A program made the translations under genes and the position numbers. DNA of 64,000 bases from Microbacterium halophytorum (GTDB lineage: Bacteria > Actinomycetota > Actinomycetes > Actinomycetales > Microbacteriaceae). Location of the stretch: the NCBI RefSeq assembly GCF_002970975.1, contig NZ_KZ672982.1:186001-250000 (forward strand), in the 5' to 3' direction. The stretch's first letter is position 1, and every line of letters begins with the position of its first letter. This document shows positions 54,882 through 62,354 of this stretch, one piece after another. The notes under the pieces were generated by a model. That model was not told the DNA's origin, ran no database searches, and worked only from the letters and a program-made list of their open reading frames with translations.

Positions 54882-55660
54882 GATCCCGCCTCCAGGAATC
54901 GGGTGAGGGTCGCGACGGGGTCGCCGGTCACCAGCGCCTCGCCGATCAGCACCGCGTCGGCACCCGCCGCGCGGTAGTGGGCGACGTCGGCCGGCTCCTT
55001 CACGGCCGATTCCGCGATGCGGATCGTGCCGTCGGGGATGCCGCCGGCGAGCCGGCCGAACAGGTCGCGGTCGAGCTCGAACGTCGACAGGTCGCGGGCG
55101 TTCACGCCGATGAGCGCGGCCCCGAGGGACGCCGCCCTCGCGACCTCGTCCGCCGAGTGCGCCTCGACGAGGGGCGTCATGCCGAGCTCGACGATCAGGG
55201 CGTACAGGCGCTCGAGCGTCGACTGATCGAGGGCCGCGACGATCAGCAGCACCAGGTCGGCGCCGGCCGCGCGGGCCTCGAGCACCTGGTACTCGGTCGC
55301 GATGAAGTCCTTGCGCAGGACGGGGAGCGACACGCGCTCCTTCACGGCGGTGAGGTCGGCGAGCGAGCCGCCGAAGCGCCGCTGCTCCGTGAGCACGCTG
55401 ACGACGGCCGCTCCCCCGCGCTCGTACGCGGCGGCCTGCGCCGCGGGGTCGGGGATCTCAGCGAGGGCTCCGCGCGACGGGCTCGCGCGCTTGACCTCGG
55501 CGATGACCTTCACGCGACCGGCGGGCGAGAGCGCGGCGACGGCGTCGCGCGCCGCCGGCATCGCGAGCGCCGCGGCCTCCACGTCCGCGAGGGGTCGCTC
55601 GGCCTCACGGGACCGCGCGTCCTGCACCGACCCGTCGGTCAGATCGGCGAGGAGCGACAT
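54878..55660 (-). CDS. trpC: Indole-3-glycerol phosphate synthase
   Basis: A 260-residue (beta/alpha)8 enzyme. [15 protein letters not shown] contains the catalytic Lys and substrate-binding residues, [11 protein letters not shown] the second Lys, and [14 protein letters not shown] and [13 protein letters not shown] the phosphate-binding loops. It converts CdRP to indole-3-glycerol phosphate. It follows the HGxxPAAW gene with a one-base overlap and precedes trpB. Confidence 0.95.
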   Translation of the reverse strand: MSLLADLTDGSVQDARSREAERPLADVEAAALAMPAARDAVAALSPAGRVKVIAEVKRASPSRGALAEIPDPAAQAAAYERGGAAVVSVLTEQRRFGGSLADLTAVKERVSLPVLRKDFIATEYQVLEARAAGADLVLLIVAALDQSTLERLYALIVELGMTPLVEAHSADEVARAASLGAALIGVNARDLSTFELDRDLFGRLAGGIPDGTIRIAESAVKEPADVAHYRAAGADAVLIGEALVTGDPVATLTRFLEAGS

Positions 55661-55890
55661 CAGTGCGCCTTGGGCTGGTACTTCGGGCCGTTGATGCCGA
55701 AGCCCGCCTTCTTCATCACGAAGCCCACGATGGGACCGATGATGAAGACGACGGCGCCGACGATGAGCACGGGCCAGTTCGCCACGAACAGCCCGACCGT
55801 CGCGATCGACAGACCGACGATCATCAGGAGGACGTTCGCCCAGGCGGCCGGAGAATGGCCGTGACCGGGATCGGCGAGGGTGTTGCTCAT
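55660..55890 (-). CDS. HGxxPAAW family small membrane protein
   Basis: A 76-residue protein with the namesake motif HGHSPAAW at ~10-17 and two membrane helices (NVLLMIVGLSIATVGLFV, VLIVGAVVFIIGPIVGFV). The family is nearly always found between trpE and trpC in actinobacteria. Function unknown; its location suggests a role near tryptophan synthesis. The start ATG matches the family length. Confidence 0.9.
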   Translation of the reverse strand: MSNTLADPGHGHSPAAWANVLLMIVGLSIATVGLFVANWPVLIVGAVVFIIGPIVGFVMKKAGFGINGPKYQPKAH

Positions 55891-55957
55891 GCTGAAGCGC
55901 CTTTCACAGGGTGGGGGTTCCGTGGTCGAGTCTATCGGTTGCGCGCCGGCGCCCGCG

Positions 55958-56548
55958 TCAGCGGGTCGGGTCTTCGCCGTGCGACAGGTCGTCCCACGAG
56001 TCGATGGGATCGATCGGCCCCGCGGCGGGGGCGTGCGGGGTCGTGTCGAAGCGGCGGCCGCCGCTGCGCCAGAGGTGGGCGGTCGCGAGGACGAAGGCAC
56101 CGGCGAGCACGACGACGACCGAGGCGACGAGGCACACGAGCGGCCAAGCCGTCTGGTCGATCGAGCTCACGATGTCGGCGATCGCCTCGTCCCCCGCGAG
56201 GCCCGTGTGCTCCGTCACTGACACGGCGTACGCGGACACCGGCGGGCCCGTCACGATGGGAAGGATCGCGGCGACGAGGCCGACGCCCGCGGCCGTCGCG
56301 AGCGCGCCGAGCACGTACCGCAGCACGCGGCCGACGAGGGTCAGGACGAGGGAGAGCGCCAGGACCGCGAGCGCCAGCGGCTGTGCCATGGGCGGCGCGT
56401 CGCTGCCGCTCACGGGGAACACCCTCTGCGCCTCGGCGATCGAGACGCTCAGCCAGGTCTGCGTCGTCCCGAGCAGCACGAGGCCGCTCGCCGCCATCAG
56501 CAGCACGACGGCGAGGAGCTTGGCGCGGCGGGCGAGGAACCCCGTCAT
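55958..56548 (-). CDS. Trp biosynthesis-associated membrane protein (TIGR02234 family)
   Basis: The protein has 196 residues and four membrane helices: [23 protein letters not shown] (helix 1 followed by the family's TxTW element), [33 protein letters not shown] and [20 protein letters not shown]. The Pro/Asp-rich tail ending [13 protein letters not shown] is typical. The gene normally follows trpE; here its ATG overlaps the hisI stop by four bases instead. Function unknown. Confidence 0.9.
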   Translation of the reverse strand: MTGFLARRAKLLAVVLLMAASGLVLLGTTQTWLSVSIAEAQRVFPVSGSDAPPMAQPLALAVLALSLVLTLVGRVLRYVLGALATAAGVGLVAAILPIVTGPPVSAYAVSVTEHTGLAGDEAIADIVSSIDQTAWPLVCLVASVVVVLAGAFVLATAHLWRSGGRRFDTTPHAPAAGPIDPIDSWDDLSHGEDPTR

Positions 56549-56913
56549 GCGCCGCCCGCCACCGGCGCGAGGTCGCGCTCGGGGTGCTCGCCCGTGTCGA
56601 AGCACGTGCGCGTTCCCGTGTGGCACGCGGCGCCCTCCTGGTCCACTTCGAGCAGCACCGTGTCGGCGTCGCAGTCGACGCGGGCCGAGACGACGCGCTG
56701 CGTGTGGCCCGACGTGTCGCCCTTGCGCCACAGCTCGCCGCGGGAGCGCGACCAGTAGACGGCGCGGCCCGTCGTCAGCGTCAGCCGGAGGGATTCGCGG
56801 TTCATCCACGCCATCATGAGCACCTCGCGGCTGTCGTACTGCTGCACGACCGCGGGGACGAGACCGTCGGCGGTGAAGCGCACGCGGTCGATCCGCTCGT
56901 CGACGCCCGTCAT
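56545..56913 (-). CDS. hisI: Phosphoribosyl-AMP cyclohydrolase
   Basis: A 122-residue single-domain HisI (not fused to HisE, which is a separate gene here). The zinc/magnesium motifs are [15 protein letters not shown] and the [21 protein letters not shown]sp/Cys ligands, and CHTGTRTCF completes the site. It opens the purine ring of PR-AMP in histidine synthesis. Overlaps hisF upstream and the Trp-associated membrane protein downstream by four bases each. Confidence 0.95.
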   Translation of the reverse strand: MTGVDERIDRVRFTADGLVPAVVQQYDSREVLMMAWMNRESLRLTLTTGRAVYWSRSRGELWRKGDTSGHTQRVVSARVDCDADTVLLEVDQEGAACHTGTRTCFDTGEHPERDLAPVAGGA

Positions 56914-57674
56914 CGCACGACCGCCCCGTCGGCCGCCATCGCGGCCTTGACGTCGCCGATCGTGAGGTGGCCGGTGTGGAACACGCTCGCCGCCAGCACG
57001 GCATCGGCGCCTGCGGAGATCGCGGGGCCGAAGTGCTCGGCCTCCCCCGCTCCCCCCGACGCGATGACCGGCACGCTCGAGAGCGCGCGGACGGCGCTGA
57101 TCAGCTCGAGGTCGAAGCCCTCCCGCGTTCCGTCCGCATCGATCGAGTTCACGAGCAGCTCGCCCGCGCCGCGCTCGACCGCCTCGCGCGCCCATTCGAG
57201 GGCATCGAGGTCGGTCTCCGTGCGGCCCCCGTGCGTCGTCACGACGAAGCCGGACGCCGTGCGGTCCGAGCGCTTGATGTCGAGCGAGAGCACGAGCGCC
57301 TGCGCGCCGAACCGGTCGGCGATCTCGTCGAGCAGCCCGGGGCGGCGGATGGCGGCGGAGTTGACGCCGACCTTGTCGGCGCCCACACCCTGAAGGCGCG
57401 CGACGTCGTCGACCGAGCGCACGCCGCCGCCGACCGTCAGGGGGATGAACACCTGTTCCGCGGTGCGCCGGACGACGTCGTACATCGTGGCCCGGTCGTC
57501 GACCGTCGCGGTCACGTCGAGGAAGGTCAGCTCGTCGGCGCCCTGCGCGAAGTACTCGGCGGCCAGTTCGACGGGGTCGCCCATCTCGCGCAGGTTCTGG
57601 AAGTTGACGCCCTTGACGACGCGGCCGTCCGCGACGTCGAGGCACGGGATCACCCGCGTGGCGACATCCGGCAT
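56910..57674 (-). CDS. hisF: Imidazole glycerol phosphate synthase cyclase subunit
   Basis: A 254-residue barrel. Catalytic Asp pair: [15 protein letters not shown] (D11) and [11 protein letters not shown] (D~130); phosphate loops [10 protein letters not shown] and [11 protein letters not shown]. It uses ammonia from HisH to make IGP and AICAR; hisH is not in the window. One base separates it from hisG. Confidence 0.96.
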   Translation of the reverse strand: MPDVATRVIPCLDVADGRVVKGVNFQNLREMGDPVELAAEYFAQGADELTFLDVTATVDDRATMYDVVRRTAEQVFIPLTVGGGVRSVDDVARLQGVGADKVGVNSAAIRRPGLLDEIADRFGAQALVLSLDIKRSDRTASGFVVTTHGGRTETDLDALEWAREAVERGAGELLVNSIDADGTREGFDLELISAVRALSSVPVIASGGAGEAEHFGPAISAGADAVLAASVFHTGHLTIGDVKAAMAADGAVVR

Positions 57675-57675
57675 C

Positions 57676-58515
57676 TCAGAGCCTCGCGTTGTTGATCTCG
57701 GTCACGAGCAGGGCGCGCGCACCGAGCTCGTACAGCTCGTCCATCACGCGGTTGATGCTCCTGCGCTCGAGCATGACGCGCACGGCGACCCAGTCGAGGT
57801 CGCGCAGCGGCGAGATCGTCGGCGATTCCTTGCCCGGTGCGATCTCGGCGGCCTGGTCGATGAGGTTCTGCGGCAGGTCGAAGTCGAGCATCACGTATCG
57901 GCGCGCGACGAGCACGCCGCGCAGGCGCCTCACCAGGCGGTCGATGCCGGCGGCCTCCTTGGGCGACCGGATGAGCACGGCCTCCGACTGGAGGAGCACG
58001 TCGCCGAAGATCTCGAGGCCGGCCTGGCGCAGCGTCGTGCCCGTCGAGACGACGTCGGCGACCGCGTCGGCGACGCCGAGCTCGATCGCCGACTCCACGG
58101 CGCCGTCGAGGCGGACGACGTCGACCGTCACGCCGCGCTCCGCGAGGAACGACTGGACGAGGCCGGGGTAGCTCGTGGCGACGCGCACGCCCGCCAGGTC
58201 CTCGAGCTCGCGGAAGCGGCCGGGCCGGCCGGCGAAGCGGAACGTCGAACCGCCGAAGCCGAGCGCCTCGATCTCCTCGGCGGGCTGCTGGGTGTCGAGC
58301 AGCAGGTCGCGGCCCGTGATGCCGACGTCGAGGGCGCCGGACGCGACGTAGGTCGCGATGTCGCGCGGGCGGAGGTAGAAGAACTCGACGTCGTTCGCCG
58401 AGTCGATGAGGTGGAGCTGCTTCGAGTCGCGGCGGGTGGCGTACCCTGCCTCGTCGAGCATCTCGATGGCGGTCGTCGAGAGTGATCCCTTGTTGGGAAC
58501 GGCGATGCGGAGCAT
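57676..58515 (-). CDS. hisG: ATP phosphoribosyltransferase, long form
   Basis: A 279-residue enzyme, the long HisG form with a C-terminal ACT-like regulatory domain for histidine feedback. [13 protein letters not shown] opens the fold, [10 protein letters not shown] is a domain-2 element and [22 protein letters not shown] the PRPP loop. It starts the histidine pathway. No hisZ is needed with this form. Confidence 0.96.
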   Translation of the reverse strand: MLRIAVPNKGSLSTTAIEMLDEAGYATRRDSKQLHLIDSANDVEFFYLRPRDIATYVASGALDVGITGRDLLLDTQQPAEEIEALGFGGSTFRFAGRPGRFRELEDLAGVRVATSYPGLVQSFLAERGVTVDVVRLDGAVESAIELGVADAVADVVSTGTTLRQAGLEIFGDVLLQSEAVLIRSPKEAAGIDRLVRRLRGVLVARRYVMLDFDLPQNLIDQAAEIAPGKESPTISPLRDLDWVAVRVMLERRSINRVMDELYELGARALLVTEINNARL

Positions 58516-58555
58516 GGCGTCTTTCTGTCTGCGGTGTCTGGCGGGCGGTGGCGCG

Positions 58556-58819
58556 TCAGAGATGTCGGTAGACGTCCTCGGGGCTCAGCCCCTTGGCGAT
58601 CATCATCACCTGCAGGTGGTAGAGGAGCTGCGAGATCTCCTCGGCTGCCTCTTCGTCGGACTCGTACTCGGCGGCCATCCAGACCTCGGCGGCCTCCTCG
58701 ACGATCTTCTTGCCGATCGTGTGGATGCCGGCGTCGAGCTCGCGAACGGTGCCCGAACCCTCCGGCCGGGTGGCTGCCTTCTCGGTCAGCTCCGAGAACA
58801 GGGAGTCGAAGGTCTTCAC
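58556..58819 (-). CDS. hisE: Phosphoribosyl-ATP pyrophosphatase
   Basis: An 87-residue all-helical MazG-fold protein: [42 protein letters not shown] contains the Glu/Asp metal ligands EExxE and EExxQ/D. Separate from hisI, as usual in actinobacteria. It hydrolyses PR-ATP to PR-AMP. Nine bases downstream of rpe on the same strand. Confidence 0.95.
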   Translation of the reverse strand: MKTFDSLFSELTEKAATRPEGSGTVRELDAGIHTIGKKIVEEAAEVWMAAEYESDEEAAEEISQLLYHLQVMMIAKGLSPEDVYRHL

Positions 58820-58828
58820 GGTCCCAGG

Positions 58829-59536
58829 CTACCGGCTGGCGCTGACAGCTCGGTCCATCCCCGCGCCGGGGCGCCCGTGGACATGCGCCTGAGCGAGCGC
58901 GCGGAGATCCCCGATCGCCTTCTCGACGTTCTCCTGCCCGAACACGGCGGATCCCGCCACGAACGTGTCGGCGCCTGCCTCGGCCGCCTGCTCGATCGTG
59001 CCCGGCTGGATGCCGCCGTCGACCTGCAGCCAGACGGCCGAGCCCGCCTTGTCCGCCTTCTTGCGCAGCTGCTGGAGCTTGTGCATCGTGCCCGGGATGA
59101 ACGACTGGCCGCCGAAGCCCGGCTCGACCGTCATCACGAGGATCTGGTCGAACTCGTCGAGGTAGTCCAGCAGCGGGTCGACGTCGGTGCCCGGTTTGAT
59201 GGCGACGCCGGCGCGAGCGCCGATCTCGCGCAGGTGCCGCGCAAGGGCGATCGGCTCGCCGGCCGCCTCGAGGTGGAAGGTCACGCTGGCCGCGCCGATC
59301 TCGGCGTAGCCGGGCGCCCATCGGTCGGGGTCATCGATCATCAGGTGCACGTCGAGCGGCACTGGGCTCGTCGCCTGCACCCGCTCGACCATCTGCTGGC
59401 CGAACGTCAGGTTCGGCACGAAGTGGTTGTCCATCACGTCGACGTGCACGAAGTCGGCGGCCGCGATGCGGCCCAGCTCCGCCTGCATGTTGGCGAAGTC
59501 GGCTGACAGGATGCTCGGATTGATGCGCGCGGTCAC
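58829..59536 (-). CDS. rpe: Ribulose-phosphate 3-epimerase
   Basis: A 235-residue barrel: INPSILSADFANM, FVHVDVMDNHFVPNLTFG (metal His and catalytic Asp), DVHLMIDDP, VMTVEPGFGGQSFIP and LQVDGGIQPGT (second catalytic Asp) are the full signature. It interconverts ribulose- and xylulose-5-phosphate in the pentose-phosphate pathway. GTG start (MTARINPS). A diverged palindromic repeat lies just upstream. Confidence 0.96.
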   Translation of the reverse strand: MTARINPSILSADFANMQAELGRIAAADFVHVDVMDNHFVPNLTFGQQMVERVQATSPVPLDVHLMIDDPDRWAPGYAEIGAASVTFHLEAAGEPIALARHLREIGARAGVAIKPGTDVDPLLDYLDEFDQILVMTVEPGFGGQSFIPGTMHKLQQLRKKADKAGSAVWLQVDGGIQPGTIEQAAEAGADTFVAGSAVFGQENVEKAIGDLRALAQAHVHGRPGAGMDRAVSASR

Positions 59537-59570
59537 CCCGCGATTATCGCAGAGGCACCGGGCGCCGCGC

Positions 59571-59655
59571 GCGAGCGAGGAAGAACCGCAGTATCGAGGA
59601 CGAACCCCGCGAAGAGCTCCTCGAAGTCGCTGAATCTCCTCGATACGGCGCGAGC
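59571..59655. repeat. Palindromic repeat, diverged copy C
   Basis: In the 150-bp gap between rsmB and rpe. AGAACCGCAGTATCGAGGA and, 40 bases later, TCCTCGATACGGCGC match the arms and flanks of the two units in hrpB (AACCGCAACATCGAGGA, TCCTCGATCCCGCGC). TATCGAGGA and TCCTCGATA can pair over 9 bp. The middle is different and holds a second CTCCTCGAAG. Similarity is clear at the arms only. Confidence 0.6.
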
Positions 59656-59686
59656 ACAGGCTCGGTGCGTTCTGCGAGCGCTGTGG

Positions 59687-61348
59687 CTACCCGCGCTTGC
59701 GCAGCAGCGCGAGGAACATCGCGTCGGTGCCGTGGCGGTGCGGCCAGAGCTGGGCGCGGCCAGAGCCGTCGGCGGGGGCCGCCAGGTCGATCTCGCCGAC
59801 CGACACCGCCCGGACGGCCGCGCGTGCGTCGAGCTCCTCGAGCTCGTCGCCGAGCTCGTCGCGGATGCGCGAGACGACCGCCGCCGTCTCGGCAAGGTGC
59901 GGGGAGCACGTGACGTAGGCGATCACGCCGCCCGGCTTCAGCGCGACGACGGCCGCGCGGAGCAGCTGCTCCTGCAGACCGGCGAGTTCAGGGACGTCCG
60001 AGGTCGTCTTCCGCCAACGGGCCTCCGGGCGGCGGCGCAGGGCGCCGAGACCCGTGCACGGCGCGTCGACCAGGATGCGGTCGTACGCCCCCGGCCGCTC
60101 GGCCGCGAGTTCGCGCCCGTCGCGCTCGGCGACCGAGACCTCGCCAGGCACCGCCTCGAGGGCCCGTCGGACGAGGCCGGCACGGTGCGGTGACACCTCG
60201 TTGGCGTCGAGCACGGCGCCCGCCCGCTCGGCCTCGGCCGCCAGCAGCGCGGTCTTGCCGCCGGGGCCGGCGCACATGTCGAGCCAGCGTTCGCCGTCGG
60301 CCGTCGCTCCCCCGAGCCGCGACAGCGCGAGCGCGACGAGCTGGGAGCCCTCGTCCTGCACCCGGATGCGGCCGCCGCTGTCCCTGACGAGCGGCTCCGG
60401 GTCGCCGCCCATGAGGCCGAAGCCCGTCGGCGCGTACGCCGTGCGCGGCTCGACCGGCTCCGCGAGGCCCGGCAGCGCCGCCATCGTCACGCGAGGGGCC
60501 GTGTTGTCCGCCTCGAGCAGGGCCTCCAGCTCGTCGGCACGGCCCTCAGCCGCCAGCGCGCGGCGGAACGCCCGGATGACCCACACGGGGTGGGAGAACC
60601 GGATCGCGAGGCGCTCGTCGTCCGAGCGGGCCGCCTCCGTCGCGACCTCGAGCCAAACTTCGAACGTGCGCTCGCCCACACGGCGCAGCACGGCGTTGGC
60701 GAATCCTGCGGGCCCGCGTCCGCCTGCCTCGCGCGCCAGCTCGACCTGTTCGTTCACCGCCGCGTGCGGCGCGACGCGCGTGGCCAGGAGCTGGTGCGCA
60801 CCGAGGCGGATCGCGTCGAGCACGGCCGGGTCGATCTCGTCAGTCGCGCGCTTCGCCGCCATCCGGATGATCGCGTCATAGGTTCCGAGGCGCCGCAGGG
60901 TGCCGTAGGTCAGCTCGGTCGCCAGCCCGGCGTCGGCGCCGTCCAGGCCCGCGCGCTCGATCTCGCTCGGCAGCAGCAGGTTGGCATAGGCGTCGTCGGC
61001 GGCGACGGCGCGGAGCACGACGAACGCGACTCTGCGTGCGTTCTGCACTCGGGTGCGGCGCTCGCCCCCATTCCGGGGCCGCGCGGGACCATTGCTGCGC
61101 TGGCGGTTGTCGCCGCGAGGTTCCGTGCCAGCGACGCGTTGGCTGTGCTGCCCGCGCCGGCCGGCCCCGCGCCGATCACCGTCACTGTCGCGCCGCCGAT
61201 CTTGGCCGCTTTCGCGGCCCTGCTCCTGACCGCCCTCGTGCTCGCGCCGGCCGTCGTGCCCGCGCTGGCCGCTCTGCCCTTGCCTGCCTGTTCGCTCGTG
61301 CCGTCCGCGCTGGGCGTCCTGCCCACGGCCGCCATCGCGCCCGTTCAC
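59687..61348 (-). CDS. rsmB: 16S rRNA (cytosine-967-C5) methyltransferase with long basic N-terminal tail
   Basis: A 553-residue protein. The first ~100 residues are disordered, rich in Gly/Arg/Gln/Asp (RGRHERTGRQGQSGQRGHDG-like). A NusB-like RNA-binding domain (~100-235, ARRVAFVVLRAV ... GFANAVLRRVGER) and the SAM-dependent catalytic domain follow: DMCAGPGGKTALLAAEAE, ILVDAPCTGLGALRRRPEARW (the motif IV Cys) and VIAYVTCSPH (the catalytic motif VI Cys). RsmB in other taxa is ~430-450 residues, so the tail accounts for the extra length. Its stop overlaps nothing; the start overlaps fmt by four bases. Confidence 0.93.
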   Translation of the reverse strand: MNGRDGGRGQDAQRGRHERTGRQGQSGQRGHDGRREHEGGQEQGRESGQDRRRDSDGDRRGAGRRGQHSQRVAGTEPRGDNRQRSNGPARPRNGGERRTRVQNARRVAFVVLRAVAADDAYANLLLPSEIERAGLDGADAGLATELTYGTLRRLGTYDAIIRMAAKRATDEIDPAVLDAIRLGAHQLLATRVAPHAAVNEQVELAREAGGRGPAGFANAVLRRVGERTFEVWLEVATEAARSDDERLAIRFSHPVWVIRAFRRALAAEGRADELEALLEADNTAPRVTMAALPGLAEPVEPRTAYAPTGFGLMGGDPEPLVRDSGGRIRVQDEGSQLVALALSRLGGATADGERWLDMCAGPGGKTALLAAEAERAGAVLDANEVSPHRAGLVRRALEAVPGEVSVAERDGRELAAERPGAYDRILVDAPCTGLGALRRRPEARWRKTTSDVPELAGLQEQLLRAAVVALKPGGVIAYVTCSPHLAETAAVVSRIRDELGDELEELDARAAVRAVSVGEIDLAAPADGSGRAQLWPHRHGTDAMFLALLRKRG

Positions 61349-62262
61349 GAGCCGAGCCTGACGTCGCCGCGCTGACCGCGGAACCAGTCGGCCGCGTTCA
61401 TCGCGCCTTTGCCGGCCGGTTGCACGCGCGTGAGCAGGATCGTCCCGTCGCCCGTACCGGCGAACACGCCGTCCTTCGCGGCGGCGAGCTCCCCCTGTGC
61501 CAGCTCGGGGCCGTCCTCGGCCGCGGTGGCGGCGAGGATCTTGAACCGCTCCCCCTCGTTCGTCGTGTGGCTGCCCGGTTCAGGGGTCACGCCGCGATGC
61601 CGATCGAGGACGCGCACGGCGGACTCTTCCCACCGCACGCGGCCGTCGTCGAGAGCGAGCTTCGCCGCGTGGGTCGGCTCGCCCTCCTGCGGTGCCGCGA
61701 CGGCGGTGCCGTCGGCGATGGCGGCGACCACGTCCGCCGTGAGCTCCGCGCCGGATTCGGCGAGGGCCGCCAGCAGGTCGGCGGTGGTCTCGTCGGGCGC
61801 GATCTCGCGCCGCAGCTCGGCGTACACGTCACCGGCGTCGAGCTCGGGCACCAGCTGGAACACGGCGGCACCCGTGACGCGGTCGCCCGCGATCAGGGCT
61901 CGCTGCACGGGCGCGGCCCCCCGCCAGCGCGGGAGCAGCGAGAAGTGGAGGTTGATCCAGCCGTGATCGGGCGCGCTCAGCAGCGGCTCGCGCACGAGTC
62001 CGCCGTAGGCGACGACGACCGCGAGCTCGGCGCCGAGCGGGGTGAGCGCCGCGGTCTCCTCCTCGCCGAGGCGCGCCGCCTTCAGCACGGGGAGGCCGAG
62101 CTCCTCGGCCGCGCGCGCGACGGGCGACGGCGTGAGCACGCGCTTGCGCCCCAGCGGCGCGTCCGGGCGCGTGACGACCATCCGGATGTCGTGACCGGCC
62201 GCGTGCAGCGCACGGAGGGTCGGGACGGCGGCATCGGGTGTGCCGGCGAAGATCAGTCTCAT
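61345..62262 (-). CDS. fmt: Methionyl-tRNA formyltransferase
   Basis: A 305-residue enzyme. MRLIFAGTPDAAVPTLRALH begins the Rossmann fold; the catalytic Asn/His are in INLHFSLLPRWRGAAPVQRA (the actinobacterial form), and the Asp in ELDAGDVYAE. The C-terminal OB-like domain (~205-305) binds tRNA. It formylates Met-tRNAfMet with 10-formyl-THF. ATG at the first family-matching residue; rsmB follows with a four-base overlap. Confidence 0.96.
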   Translation of the reverse strand: MRLIFAGTPDAAVPTLRALHAAGHDIRMVVTRPDAPLGRKRVLTPSPVARAAEELGLPVLKAARLGEEETAALTPLGAELAVVVAYGGLVREPLLSAPDHGWINLHFSLLPRWRGAAPVQRALIAGDRVTGAAVFQLVPELDAGDVYAELRREIAPDETTADLLAALAESGAELTADVVAAIADGTAVAAPQEGEPTHAAKLALDDGRVRWEESAVRVLDRHRGVTPEPGSHTTNEGERFKILAATAAEDGPELAQGELAAAKDGVFAGTGDGTILLTRVQPAGKGAMNAADWFRGQRGDVRLGS

Positions 62263-62354
62263 CTCAAGGTGCTCCGCGAATCGGGGGCGCGCGCCGGGGC
62301 CAGCGCAACGGGTGCTCCCAGCCTAAGACGTGCGCCTGCGAGGCGGGAGGGTGA

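Noticed and set aside
55660..56913. Tryptophan attenuator or T-box before the trp genes
   Set aside because: Genes overlap by one to four bases or have a 67-bp gap only; no leader peptide with Trp codons and no T-box motif is visible.
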